The notes: generated by a model from the letters alone, not told the origin. Positions 18,005 through 26,984 are shown, counted from the first letter of the stretch. The stretch is 43,350 nucleotides of DNA from Planctomycetota bacterium (GCA_026386955.1 JAPLMQ010000303.1:1-43350); one strand, 5' to 3'. Program-made: numbers and translations.

Positions 18005-19161
18005 GGGCTGGTCTCCCGTGAAGGGGCGGTGCGGGCGGCGGCGGAGCGAGGCGCGGGCAGCCGACGGACCATCACGGCGTCGCGCGTGACGACCAGTTCG
18101 ACGCCTTGGGCGAGGCGGAAGGCGCGGCGGCCGCCGCGGGCGTCGCGGGCGGCGCGGAGGATTGGGGCAAGTTGGCGCGTGCCCAACGAGTCGGGGCCCG
18201 CGCCGGCCGCGAGCATGAGCCGGCGGAGCAGGCCCGCGAGCACGACGCGCGGCATCCGCCGGGCCTCGGCGCGGGCGAGCGTGGTTTCGTTGGGGTTTGC
18301 ATCGGAAAGCCGAGCAATCGGGTCGGCTTCCCGATCGACCTCGCGTTCGATGAGCCGGGCGATGTCGCGCCAGTGGTCCGTCAGGGCGACCGTGCGGGCG
18401 GCGACGTCGGGGCGCAGGTCGTGCAACACGGGCGTCACGTCGCGGCGCAGCCGGGCCCGGGTGCGCGATGCGTCGCGGTTCGTGGGATCCTCGCGCCACG
18501 GCTGGCCCACGTCGCGCAGGAAAGCGTGGACGCAGGCCCGATCGACCGCAAGCATTGGACGGACGAGGTGAAGCGGGTCGGGAGTCGAATTCGCGTCGGC
18601 AGCGGCCTCGTCGTCGGCCGCCTGAACATCCATCCGCCGATGCCACGCCATGCCCGAAAGCCCGCGAAGGGACGAGCCGCGGAGCAGCCGCATCAGCAGC
18701 GTCTCGAGCTGGTCGTCGGCGTGATGGGCGACGACGACCGCTGTCGCGTCGAACGCCCGGGCCATTTCAGCCAAGGCGTCGTATCGCGCGGCGCGGGCCC
18801 AAGCTTCGAGGTTCGGGGCGTCGCTGGCCCGGCGAGCGCTCCCGCTCTTCGGCGGGGCAAGGTCGGCCCGGAAGAAAGGCAGGTCAAGCGAGGCCGCCAG
18901 TTCGGCGACGAAGCGGGCGTCTTCCTCGCTTGAGCCGTCGGTGCGGAGGTGATGTTGGACATGCCCGACGGCGAGCTCCAGCCGCCACGTCCGCCGCGGG
19001 GCGATCGCCACCAAGGCGCGGAGCATCGCGACCGAGTCGGCCCCGCCGCTGACCGCCAGCATCAGCCGCTCGCCCTCCGTGATGCCGCATCGTTTCCGCA
19101 GCGCCCCGGCGACCGCTTTCACGAACCGGTGATGCGCCAGGTTGGCGGGCGTGGCAACCAT
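18001..19161 (-). CDS. tilS: tRNA(Ile)-lysidine synthetase
   Basis: 386 residues. The PP-loop SGGADS at 38-43 and the N-type ATP pyrophosphatase domain with VGHVQHHLR and VAHHADDQLETLLMRLLRGS are diagnostic. TilS attaches lysine to C34 of tRNA-Ile2 so that it reads AUA; it is essential in most bacteria. C-terminal extension of moderate length resembles the TilS substrate-binding domains. ATG at 19161 is chosen because the PP-loop then lies at its usual distance; the longer open frame upstream runs into divergent intergenic DNA. Confidence 0.95.
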   Translation of the reverse strand: MVATPANLAHHRFVKAVAGALRKRCGITEGERLMLAVSGGADSVAMLRALVAIAPRRTWRLELAVGHVQHHLRTDGSSEEDARFVAELAASLDLPFFRADLAPPKSGSARRASDAPNLEAWARAARYDALAEMARAFDATAVVVAHHADDQLETLLMRLLRGSSLRGLSGMAWHRRMDVQAADDEAAADANSTPDPLHLVRPMLAVDRACVHAFLRDVGQPWREDPTNRDASRTRARLRRDVTPVLHDLRPDVAARTVALTDHWRDIARLIEREVDREADPIARLSDANPNETTLARAEARRMPRVVLAGLLRRLMLAAGAGPDSLGTRQLAPILRAARDARGGRRAFRLAQGVELVVTRDAVMVRRLPAPRSAAARTAPSRETSP

Positions 19162-19308
19162 AGGCCTTGATGATACCCGCGTGTGTGCCGTTCCCTCGTG
19201 TCGGTTCGGGCGTGAAACTTGCCCGCGGTCCGCCCTCGTTGCGGTAAACTGCAGGCTCTCCCGCGGCCGACGACCCCGGCCCTCCCCCAATCCGTTCCGG
19301 AGCCCCGC

Positions 19309-19794
19309 GTGACCCAGCCGCAATCCCCCACGACCGTGTTCGAGCTGGCGGTCAACCTCGACGACGTCACGCCCCAGGTGCTCGGCGACGTGCAGGAGCG
19401 GCTGCTCGAGGCGGGGGCGCTCGACGTCTGGACCGTGCCCATCGGGATGAAGAAGCAGCGCCCGGGCGTGATGCTCTGCGCCCTCGCGGCCGCGCCGCAG
19501 CGGGCCGACCTCACGAGGATGATCGTCGACCTCACGGGGACGCTCGGCGTGCGCAGCAGGGCGTGGGAGCGGCTGGTGCTGGAGCGCGCCCACGTGAGCG
19601 TCGAGACGCGCTTCGGCGCGGTCCGGCTGAAGCTCGGGACGCTCGAAGGCGCGTTGATCGTCGCCCAGCCCGAGTTCGAGGACGTGCGCGGCTTGTCGAA
19701 CGAGACGGGCGTGCCCCTGCGGATCATCCTGCAGGCGGCCCATGCGGCGGCTGACCATTACCGCGTCAACCTTCCTTCGCCCGGGGAGGCCTAG
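19309..19794 (+). CDS. Stand-alone LarC C-terminal domain protein (nickel-pincer cofactor chelatase family)
   Basis: 161 residues from GTG at 19309, preceded by GGAG (19299-19302). The core (ELAVNLDDVTPQVLGDVQER, ALDVWTVPIGMKKQRPGV, FGAVRLKLG) matches the C-terminal half of LarC (DUF111), the protein that inserts nickel into the pyridinium pincer cofactor of lactate racemase. Typical LarC is about 400 residues; here only the C-terminal part is encoded and no LarC N-terminal half is in the window. In Lactobacillus the two halves are joined by programmed frameshifting, but the 150 bp upstream shows no such frame. It may act with an N-terminal half elsewhere or have another role. Confidence 0.82.
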   Translation: MTQPQSPTTVFELAVNLDDVTPQVLGDVQERLLEAGALDVWTVPIGMKKQRPGVMLCALAAAPQRADLTRMIVDLTGTLGVRSRAWERLVLERAHVSVETRFGAVRLKLGTLEGALIVAQPEFEDVRGLSNETGVPLRIILQAAHAAADHYRVNLPSPGEA

Positions 19795-19796
19795 CG

Positions 19797-20522
19797 GTGG
19801 ACGCGAGGCTCCTCGGCGCGGTTTCCCGTGGCGGCGGCCTGGCCCTCAGTGGCGGGCTGGAGGTCTCCGACTTGCTCGTGGGGCTTGGCGGGCTGCTGGC
19901 GGTCGCGTGGGCGGTGATGGTGCTGGTTCAGCGCAACGCCAACGCGAAGCGGGCCGCGGCGGCGCGGGCGAACCCCCGCCGGTCGGACGCGCGGATCGCG
20001 CCCCGCGATGAGGACGATGAGATCGACGCCCGCGAGTCCGAGGCCCCGCGCCAGGCGCGCCGGGCCGACCCCGCGGGGCAGGTCCACGCCGACCTCGATG
20101 AGCTGGCGTTGGAGATCGAGCGGCTGTCGCGCCGGCTCAACGCGGAGCTGGACCACCGGACGGGCCGGCTTGAGTCGCTGCTGCGGGAGGCCGACCTGAA
20201 GATCGCCGAGCTGCGCCGGCTTCGCGGGCAGGAGACGCAGGCCGACGCCGCCGCCGACCTGGGCTCGGCGCGCGATGCGCGGGAGATCGTCAGCGGCTTG
20301 CCCCGGACTGCGGCAATATCGGCCGTCGCTCAAGCCTCACTCGGGGCTCGCCCCGCACCGGCCGCCTTCGCCCCCGAGCCCGCCTCCGCCGCAGGCGAGG
20401 ACGCCATCGCCCGCTCCGTCTACGCCTTGGCCGACGCGGGCCACGATTCGCTTGAGATCGCCCGCCGCCTTCGCGAGCATGTCGGGAAGGTCGAACTCAT
20501 CCTCGCCCTGAGGCGGAGCTGA
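19797..20522 (+). CDS. Single-pass membrane protein with coiled coil and DUF6115-like C-terminus
   Basis: 241 residues from GTG at 19797, two bases after the upstream stop, with GGGGAGG at 19783-19789. One membrane helix near 25-45 (DLLVGLGGLLAVAWAVMVLV) is followed by an acidic/basic low-complexity linker and a heptad-rich segment (about 95-150: LDELALEIERLSRRLNAEL, LESLLREADLKIAELRRL), a probable coiled coil. The last 35 residues (VYALADAGHDSLEIARRLRE, GKVELILALRR) match the helix-turn-helix-like DUF6115 tail. Function unknown; co-translation with the LarC-like gene is likely. Confidence 0.75.
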   Translation: MDARLLGAVSRGGGLALSGGLEVSDLLVGLGGLLAVAWAVMVLVQRNANAKRAAAARANPRRSDARIAPRDEDDEIDARESEAPRQARRADPAGQVHADLDELALEIERLSRRLNAELDHRTGRLESLLREADLKIAELRRLRGQETQADAAADLGSARDAREIVSGLPRTAAISAVAQASLGARPAPAAFAPEPASAAGEDAIARSVYALADAGHDSLEIARRLREHVGKVELILALRRS

Positions 20523-20616
20523 CGGCCGGCATCCAGGCGATCGGCCTCCGCCCAATCCCCGCTGAGTTTCCGCCACCCCCGCCTCGTCTACCCTCACGTT
20601 TTCAAACGGGATTCCC

Positions 20617-23600
20617 ATGCTCACCCCCTCCGCCCTCGTCGACCGCGCCCGTGCCAACGCGAAGAAATACCCTTGGGCCCAGAAGGTCCGCCAGCAGATG
20701 ATCGACGCTGCCGCCCCGTGGTTCGCCTTGGGCGACGAGGATCTCTGGTCGATCATGTACGGGCCGACGATCACCCGCTCGTGGGACGTCTGGTCCAACG
20801 GCCACTGCCCGCTCTGCAAGAAGGATGTCCCGCTCTACAACTGGGAGATCGACGCCTTCGCCCGCCCGTGGAAGGTCCGCTGCCCGCACTGCATGGAGCT
20901 CTTCCCCAAAAACGACTACGCCCGGTACTACGCCAGCGGGCTCGACGAGCGCCACATCTTCGACCCCCACCGCGCCGACCGCCTGCTCCTCTTCAACGCC
21001 GAGCACCCCGACCCCTCCGACCCGCTCCACCGCTTCTGCGTCGACGACGGCGACGGCTACCTCAGCCTCGACCACGCCGGCGAGCGCTGGCGCTTCGTCG
21101 GCGCCTACCTCATCTACGGCCAGTGGAAGCAGCTCATGCTCGGGGGCATCGCCAGCCTCACCAACGCCCACCTCATCACGGGCGACAATGCCTACGCCCA
21201 CAAAGCCGCGATCCTGCTCGACCGCGTGGCCGACCTCTACCCCAGCTTCGACCATGTCACCCAAGCCTGGGTCGAGGAGCTCTTCCGCTGCGACGGCTAC
21301 GTCTCCACCTGGCACGACGCCTGCGAGGAGACGCGCTGGATGGCGCTGGCCTTCGACTCCCTCCGCCCCGCGATCCTCGCCGACGCCGACCTCGCGAAAT
21401 TCCTCACCACTCAGGCCAGGCGCTGGCGCATCGCGACGGACAAGTCGACCGGGGCCGCGATCTGCAAAAACATCGAGGCGGGCATCCTTCTCGACCCGAT
21501 CAAGAACCCGCACAAGATCTATTCGAACTACCCGCGCCGCGAGATCGCCCTCGCGACGCTCCACGCGGCCTTGGGCTGGCCCGAGCGCCGCCCCGAAGTG
21601 ATGAAGATCGTCGACGCCATCCTCATGCAGGCGACCGCGGTCGACGGCGTGACCGGTGAGAAGGGGCTCGCGGGCTATTCCTGCTTCGTCATCCAGAGCT
21701 TGGCCGACTTCCTCTCCCGGCTTGAGCGCCTCGAGCCCGGGCTCCTGCGCGAGCTCCTGCAGCGCCACCCCAAGCTCCGCGAGACTTACCGCTTCCACAT
21801 CGACACCTGGAGCGGGATGAACTACTACCCCGAGATCGGCGACACCGGCTGGGTCGCCAAGCGCAACGAGAATTACGTCGGCGTGGTGCTTCCCGAATCG
21901 GGCGCTGTCAGCCATCCGGCCGGCGTCATGCCCGGCATGAACTTCGACCCGTCGATGTACGACTTTCTCATGAAGCTCCACGAGGCGACGGGCGACGTCG
22001 CCTACGTGCAGACGCTCCACCACGCGAACGGGCGCAAGACCGCGGGCCTGCCCTACGACCTCTGCGCCGAGGACCCCGAAGGCTTCGAGCGCACCGTGGC
22101 GAAAGTCATCGCCGAGCACGGCCCCGACCTCCCGCAGGAGAACGTCCTCAAGCGCGATTGGTGCGTCGCCCTCCTCAAGGCAGGACACGCCTCGACCTCG
22201 CGGGCCATCTGGCTCGCCTTCGACAACGGCGGCAAGCACGCCCACGGCAACGGCATGAACATCGGGCTCTTCAACCGCGGGCTCGACCTCATGCCCGACT
22301 TCGGCTACCCGCCCCTGCAGTTCTCCCGCGCCAACGGGCCCCACGTCGCCTGGTACCTCAGCCCCGCCTCGCACAACACCGTGGTGGTCGACGGCCTCCT
22401 CCCCGGCATGCTCTGGGGCGACCCCGTCCCCGGGCAATGCACCCTCTGGGGCGACGGCGAGGAAGTCTCGGCCGTGCGGGCCTCGGGCGTCGACATGCTC
22501 CTGCGCCGCACGGTCAGCCAGGTCTACCCGCTCTCCGGCGAGGGGCATGAGCACGTCGGCCTCTACTTCCACACCCCAGGCACCGCCTACCGCGTGCGAG
22601 TCTGGACCCGCCCCGAGCCGGCGGACGAGAACAGCCACGCCCCCGGCGACGAGGGTTGGACCCTCGCATTCGAGGACACTTTTTCACGCGATGAGCTCGG
22701 GCCCGACTGGAAAGCCGTCGAAGGCAAGTGGCGGATCGAGGACGGCACGCTGGTGGGCAACGGCACGCTCGCCTGCACCCGCCGGTTCCCCGGCTGCCAA
22801 CGCGTCGAGCTGGAGGCGATGACCACCCTCGACATGCCCTGCGACCTGAGCATCTTCCTGGGCGGCACCGAGGAGGGGTTCGCCAAGGGCGCCTTCGTGG
22901 GCTTCGGCTCGGGCATCAACGGGTATTCCAAGATTGTGCTCCACAACCGCGACGCCCAGCGCGGGGCCGCCCGCATCGTCCCCGGGAAGCGGCACACGAT
23001 CCGCGCCGAGCGCGACGGCGGGCTCGTCCGTCACGTGGTCGACGGGCAGGAGGTCCAGCGCCACCTCAACACGCACGAAGGCGTGGTCGAATCGCGCAAG
23101 CGTGTCCGCCGGGGGATGCAATACGAGCGCACGCTGGTGGCGATGGACCTCTCCGCGGAGGACACCTATTACCTCGACGTCTTCCGCGTCCGGGCCGGGA
23201 AGGACCACGCCAAGTTCCAGCACAGCCATTTCGCCCAGATGACCACGACGGGGCTCGACCTCGCGCCCGACGAGGACTATGGGCACGAGTCGCTCATGCG
23301 CGACTTCAAGACCGACCGCGCCGCCAAGCCCGGGTGGACCGTCGACTGGCGCGCCGTCGACCGCAACCACTACGTCGCGGATGGCACAGAGATCCACCTG
23401 CACTACACCGACCTGACCACCGACGCCCAAGCCTCGACCTGCGAAGGCTGGATCTGCCCAAGCCACTTCAACTCCACCGAACAGGACTGGCTCCCGCGGA
23501 TCATGGTCCGCCGGCGCGGCGAGGGCACCGTCGACGGGCCCGGCGGCAGCTTGTTCATGTCGACCTTCGTCAGCGTGATCGAGCCTCACGGCCCGAAGCG

Positions 23601-24024
23601 GCAGGCCAAGGCGGTCCGCCGGCTCCCGCTCACCACGAGCGCGGGCAAGGCCTGGGGCGACCCGCACGTCGCGGTGGAGGTCGCGCTTGTCGACGGGCGC
23701 AGCGACCTGATCGTCGCCGGCGACGCGGAGAACGCGACCGAGGCCGAGCCCGCGCTGGCGAAGGGCGAGGCGCTCTGCGTGAAGGAGTGGAGCGTTTCGC
23801 TGACGGGCGAGTTGGCGACGGTCCGCTGCGACGCCGCGGGGAAGGTCGTTGGCTTGGCGCTGGGGCGCGGCAAAAAGCTCGTCGCCGGCGACCTGGAGAT
23901 GACGATCGCGGGCGACGCAGAGTTCGTGGAGTTGGCCGTCGCGGGCGAGACGTTCAAGGTGCTGGCAGGCGATCCGACGAAAGCGTCGCTATCGCGCGGC
24001 GGGAATGCGCTGCGGCGGGCCTAG
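20617..24024 (+). CDS. Large heparinase II/III-like polysaccharide lyase with inserted lectin-like domain
   Basis: 1135 residues. A four-cysteine zinc ribbon at the N-terminus (C64/C67 and C89/C92) precedes an alpha-toroid region. The heparinase II/III core shows GGKHAHGNGMN (H541, H543) and SHNTVVVDG (585-593), equivalent to the catalytic-site segments of PL12/15/17/21 enzymes. A laminin-G/DUF1080-like beta-sandwich (about 680-860, starting EDTFSRDELGPDWKAVEG) is inserted before the C-terminal beta-sandwich. Such lyases cleave uronate-containing glycans by beta-elimination. There is no signal peptide, so the enzyme seems cytoplasmic. Target glycan unknown. Confidence 0.82.
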   Translation: MLTPSALVDRARANAKKYPWAQKVRQQMIDAAAPWFALGDEDLWSIMYGPTITRSWDVWSNGHCPLCKKDVPLYNWEIDAFARPWKVRCPHCMELFPKNDYARYYASGLDERHIFDPHRADRLLLFNAEHPDPSDPLHRFCVDDGDGYLSLDHAGERWRFVGAYLIYGQWKQLMLGGIASLTNAHLITGDNAYAHKAAILLDRVADLYPSFDHVTQAWVEELFRCDGYVSTWHDACEETRWMALAFDSLRPAILADADLAKFLTTQARRWRIATDKSTGAAICKNIEAGILLDPIKNPHKIYSNYPRREIALATLHAALGWPERRPEVMKIVDAILMQATAVDGVTGEKGLAGYSCFVIQSLADFLSRLERLEPGLLRELLQRHPKLRETYRFHIDTWSGMNYYPEIGDTGWVAKRNENYVGVVLPESGAVSHPAGVMPGMNFDPSMYDFLMKLHEATGDVAYVQTLHHANGRKTAGLPYDLCAEDPEGFERTVAKVIAEHGPDLPQENVLKRDWCVALLKAGHASTSRAIWLAFDNGGKHAHGNGMNIGLFNRGLDLMPDFGYPPLQFSRANGPHVAWYLSPASHNTVVVDGLLPGMLWGDPVPGQCTLWGDGEEVSAVRASGVDMLLRRTVSQVYPLSGEGHEHVGLYFHTPGTAYRVRVWTRPEPADENSHAPGDEGWTLAFEDTFSRDELGPDWKAVEGKWRIEDGTLVGNGTLACTRRFPGCQRVELEAMTTLDMPCDLSIFLGGTEEGFAKGAFVGFGSGINGYSKIVLHNRDAQRGAARIVPGKRHTIRAERDGGLVRHVVDGQEVQRHLNTHEGVVESRKRVRRGMQYERTLVAMDLSAEDTYYLDVFRVRAGKDHAKFQHSHFAQMTTTGLDLAPDEDYGHESLMRDFKTDRAAKPGWTVDWRAVDRNHYVADGTEIHLHYTDLTTDAQASTCEGWICPSHFNSTEQDWLPRIMVRRRGEGTVDGPGGSLFMSTFVSVIEPHGPKRQAKAVRRLPLTTSAGKAWGDPHVAVEVALVDGRSDLIVAGDAENATEAEPALAKGEALCVKEWSVSLTGELATVRCDAAGKVVGLALGRGKKLVAGDLEMTIAGDAEFVELAVAGETFKVLAGDPTKASLSRGGNALRRA

Positions 24025-24052
24025 CGAACACGTTTGGAGAGGGCCTTTTCTG

Positions 24053-24209
24053 GGTGCCACATGTCACCGTACTCGTGACATGTGTCTTGGGTCGAAGGGA
24101 GCCGCACCCATTGCGGAGATGCTTGGAGCCCTTGAGTTGTGAGTATTTCGCGGGGCTTTGAGCCATCCGTTGACCAGCACATGTCACGAGTACGATGACA
24201 TGTGGCACC
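24053..24209. repeat. 157-bp nested palindromic, REPIN-like element (type B)
   Basis: Arms 24053-24084 and 24178-24209 are 32-nt inverted copies with one mismatch. Each arm is itself a palindrome: CACATGTCA and TGACATGTG flank a CGTACTCG-type centre. The 93-bp interior has no gene. The element separates the lyase and sirtuin genes; its right arm ends about 24 bp before the sirtuin ribosome-binding site. Confidence 0.9.
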
Positions 24210-24245
24210 AGACAATGCGCGCCCGAGGGGGCAAGGAGCCCGCGC

Positions 24246-25016
24246 ATGAATGACACGCAAATTCCCGCCGAACTCATCCACACTTGGCGCCGCGCCGACT
24301 TCGTGGCCGTGCTCACCGGCGCCGGCGTCTCGGCCGAGAGCGGCATCCCCACCTTCCGCGACGCGCTGACCGGCATGTGGGCGAAGTTCGACGCCCTGCA
24401 GCTCGCCACCGTCGACGGGTTCAAGAAAAACCCCGAGCTGGTGACGCGCTGGTACGACGAGCGGCGGGTCGCCTGCGCCGCCCGCGAGCCCAACGCGGGG
24501 CACCACGCCCTGGTGCGCCTGCAGGACGAGGTGGAGGCGCGCGGCGGAACGTTCGTGCTCATCACCCAGAACGTCGACCGGTTGCACCAAAGGGCCGGCA
24601 GCCGCGGGGTGATCGAGCTGCACGGAGCGCTGAATGTCTGGCGCTGCAGCAACGGCAAGTGCGGCCGGCAACGCGAGGAAACCGGCGGACCGTTCGGGCA
24701 GTATCCGCCGCTCTGCGAGGCGTGCGGCAATCCCCGTCGCCCGGGCGTCGTCTGGTTCCAGGAGAACCTCGACCCCGCGACGTTGCTCGCCGCCCAACAA
24801 GCCGCCGCCGCCAGCCGGCTCTTCCTCTCGCTGGGCACGAGCAGCCTGATCCATCCCGCGGCGGGACTGGTCGACCTCATCCGCTTCAACGGTGGGAAAT
24901 CACTCGAGATCAACCCCGAGGCGACGGCGAACTCGGGCGCGATGACTTGGGTGATCCGCGGGAAGACCGGCGAAGTTCTCCCGCGCCTCGCCGACGCGGT
25001 CGGAGCGGGCAATTGA
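24246..25016 (+). CDS. cobB: Sirtuin, NAD-dependent protein deacylase
   Basis: 256 residues. GAGVSAESGIPTFRD at 25-39 binds NAD; QNVD at 108-111 and catalytic H126 (ELHGAL) are present, and C134, C139, C157 and C160 form the zinc site. It removes acyl groups from lysines using NAD, typically controlling central-metabolism enzymes such as acetyl-CoA synthetase. AAGGAG at 24233-24238 supports ATG at 24246; an in-frame ATG at 24195 lies inside the palindromic repeat and has no ribosome-binding site. The conventional substrate-pocket residues Y and R seen in desuccinylases were not clearly identified, so the acyl preference is open. Confidence 0.94.
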   Translation: MNDTQIPAELIHTWRRADFVAVLTGAGVSAESGIPTFRDALTGMWAKFDALQLATVDGFKKNPELVTRWYDERRVACAAREPNAGHHALVRLQDEVEARGGTFVLITQNVDRLHQRAGSRGVIELHGALNVWRCSNGKCGRQREETGGPFGQYPPLCEACGNPRRPGVVWFQENLDPATLLAAQQAAAASRLFLSLGTSSLIHPAAGLVDLIRFNGGKSLEINPEATANSGAMTWVIRGKTGEVLPRLADAVGAGN

Positions 25017-25041
25017 ACCGCCAGCGTCCGTCGCCGCGGGA

Positions 25042-25069
25042 TTGCAACGTCGGCGTGAAATCCTAGACT
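25042..25069 (+). promoter_or_regulatory. Predicted promoter of oxidoreductase 2
   Basis: TTGCAA (25042-25047), 16-bp spacer, TAGACT (25064-25069), about 45 bp before the start codon of the next gene, in the 97-bp space after the sirtuin gene. Confidence 0.4.
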
Positions 25070-25113
25070 CACCTTTCCCCTCGCGCAGTCGCGCGGACGG
25101 ACCGAGGAATTCC

Positions 25114-26151
25114 ATGAGCGACCTCCGTGTGGCGGTGATCGGGTACGGCTTCGCCGGGCGCTGCTTCCACAGCTATCTCGTGGGCATCACCCCGGGGCTC
25201 AAGCTCCGCGGCGTGGCCTCGCGCGGAGCCGAGACGCGCCAGCGCATCGTCGCCGAGCGGAAGTGCCTCGCCTACGAATCCTTCGAGCAGGTGCTGGCCG
25301 ACAAGGAGGTCGACCTGGTCGTCCTCGCGACGCCCAACGCCACGCACTGCGGCCTGGCGGTCCGCGCCCTCGAGGCGGGCAAGCACGTCGTGACCGACAA
25401 GGCCGCGGCCCTCAACCTCGCCGAGTGGGACCGCATGACCGTCGCCTCGGCCCGCACCGGCAAGACGCTCAGCGTCTTCCAGAACCGCCGGTGGGACGGC
25501 GACTACCTCACGCTCCGCTCGCTCATCGACCAAGGCAAGCTCGGCGAGCTGCGCTGCGTCGAGATGGCGTGGCAGGGCTTCGGCCCATGGGGCGGCTGGC
25601 GCGGACAGAAGGAGGCGGGCGGGGGCAAGCTCTACGACTTGGGCGCCCACATGGTCGACCAGCTCGCCATGCTCTTCCCGCAGGCGATCGAATCGGTCTA
25701 CTGCAGGATGCACCACGACCACAAGAGCATCACCGCGGAGAGCCAGGCGCTGGTCGTCGTCGGCTTCGCGGGCGGGGCGACGGGCGTATGCGACACGTCG
25801 AGCCTCGCGGCGATCCAGAAGGCGCGGTTCCACGCCATGGGGATGAAGGGCACGTACCAGAAGTTCGGCTTCGATCCGCAGGAGGCGGCCATGATCAAGG
25901 GCGACATCGATGCCTCGCGCGAGCCCGAGTCTGCCTACGGCAAGTTCCACGATGGGACCGCCGAGTCGGTCGTCCCCACGATCGCCGGCCGGTGGCGCAG
26001 CTACTACGAGAACGTGCGAGACGTCGTCGTGAAGGGCGCGGAGCCCGCGGTGAGGACCAACGAGGTCCGCCGCGCCATCGGCGTGCTCGACGCCGCGTTC
26101 GAGTCGGCCCGCACCGGCCAGGTTGTCAGGACCCACTTGCCGCCCGCCTGA
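25114..26151 (+). CDS. Gfo/Idh/MocA family oxidoreductase 2, atypical EKP motif
   Basis: 345 residues. VIGYGFAGRCFH (8-19) starts the Rossmann domain, and the C-terminal domain contains GGWRGQKEAGGGKLYDLGAHM, typical of the family. The usual EKP motif is replaced by DKA (95-97, in VVTDKAAALN): the lysine is kept while the glutamate and proline are not. GAGGAA at 25104-25109 supports the ATG. Probably the first gene of a unit with the TIM-barrel isomerase 80 bp downstream. Oxidation of a sugar or cyclitol derivative is inferred. Confidence 0.9.
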   Translation: MSDLRVAVIGYGFAGRCFHSYLVGITPGLKLRGVASRGAETRQRIVAERKCLAYESFEQVLADKEVDLVVLATPNATHCGLAVRALEAGKHVVTDKAAALNLAEWDRMTVASARTGKTLSVFQNRRWDGDYLTLRSLIDQGKLGELRCVEMAWQGFGPWGGWRGQKEAGGGKLYDLGAHMVDQLAMLFPQAIESVYCRMHHDHKSITAESQALVVVGFAGGATGVCDTSSLAAIQKARFHAMGMKGTYQKFGFDPQEAAMIKGDIDASREPESAYGKFHDGTAESVVPTIAGRWRSYYENVRDVVVKGAEPAVRTNEVRRAIGVLDAAFESARTGQVVRTHLPPA

Positions 26152-26231
26152 ATTCGCGTCAAAGTATTCGCCTCCCAGACCCTCCCGCCCCAACCACCCT
26201 CGACATCGCTCAACTCCCGGAGAAACTCGCC

Positions 26232-26981
26232 ATGGCGCTCCCCACACTGGGTTCCCAGTTGCTCGTCTTCTGCACGAAATTCAACGTCGACAAGGACATC
26301 GACCTGATCCTCGATTCGCTGCGCGACTCGGGCTATGCCGCTGTTGAGGGCGGGCCGACCGACCCAACTGATTACAAGAAGAAGCTGGCCGACCGCGGGC
26401 TGAAATTCGGCTCGAGCCACGTCGGGCTGGCGGCGATGGAGGACCCCAAGGCCCTGGTGAAATACCTCAAGGCCGTGGGCGGGACCGACCTGTGCAACTC
26501 CGGCCTGCGCACTTGGAGCAAGCCCACGCTCGAGGACTACAAGCACGGCATCGACGTGCTCAACCGCGTGGGCAAACTCTTCCGCGACGAGGGCATCCGC
26601 CTCCATTACCACAACCACGCCTTCGAATTCGACAAGGTCGACGGGGCCCGCAACGGGATGGACATCCTCCTCGACGGGCTCGACTTCAACGTGGTCGACC
26701 TCTGCCTCGACGTCGCCTGGATCATGCGCGGCGGGGACGACCCGGCGAGCTATCTGCGCAAGCACGCCGCGAAGGTCGGCTACGTCCACTTCAAGGATTT
26801 CGACGGCAAGGACTGGTGCGAGATGGGGCGCGGGAAGGTCGACTTCGCCTCGGTGATGAAGGTGCTGCCCGAGTTGAAGGGCGTCCGCTGGGTGATGGCG
26901 GAGCAGGACTCGACCAAGATCGATCCACGCGAGAGCGCGAAGATCAGCCGGGAGTATTTGAAGAAGACGTTCGGCTATTGA
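26232..26981 (+). CDS. Sugar phosphate isomerase/epimerase-type TIM-barrel protein
   Basis: 249 residues of the AP-endonuclease-2/xylose-isomerase-like barrel family. Metal-site segments are visible: LHYHNHAFEF (124-133), LCLDVAW with D160, YVHFKDFDG with H186 and D189, and AEQD with E224. These match enzymes such as hydroxypyruvate isomerase, IolE/IolI and 3-dehydroshikimate dehydratase-like members. Such proteins are constant neighbours of Gfo/Idh/MocA genes and handle keto-sugars or inosose. CGGAG precedes the ATG. The exact reaction cannot be assigned. Confidence 0.88.
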   Translation: MALPTLGSQLLVFCTKFNVDKDIDLILDSLRDSGYAAVEGGPTDPTDYKKKLADRGLKFGSSHVGLAAMEDPKALVKYLKAVGGTDLCNSGLRTWSKPTLEDYKHGIDVLNRVGKLFRDEGIRLHYHNHAFEFDKVDGARNGMDILLDGLDFNVVDLCLDVAWIMRGGDDPASYLRKHAAKVGYVHFKDFDGKDWCEMGRGKVDFASVMKVLPELKGVRWVMAEQDSTKIDPRESAKISREYLKKTFGY

Positions 26982-26984
26982 TTT

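Noticed and set aside
19162..19308. Hidden LarC N-terminal half upstream of the LarC-like gene
   Set aside because: The region is only 147 bp, divergent from tilS, and no frame gives LarC N-terminal sequence.
20602..22638. Minus-strand open frame of 678 codons opposite the heparinase-like gene
   Set aside because: No recognisable domain, with the same Val/Glu/Gly bias as other antisense frames; the plus-strand gene shows clear motifs.
24053..24209. CRISPR-like repeat
   Set aside because: Only two copies in inverted, not direct, orientation, no spacer series and no cas genes.
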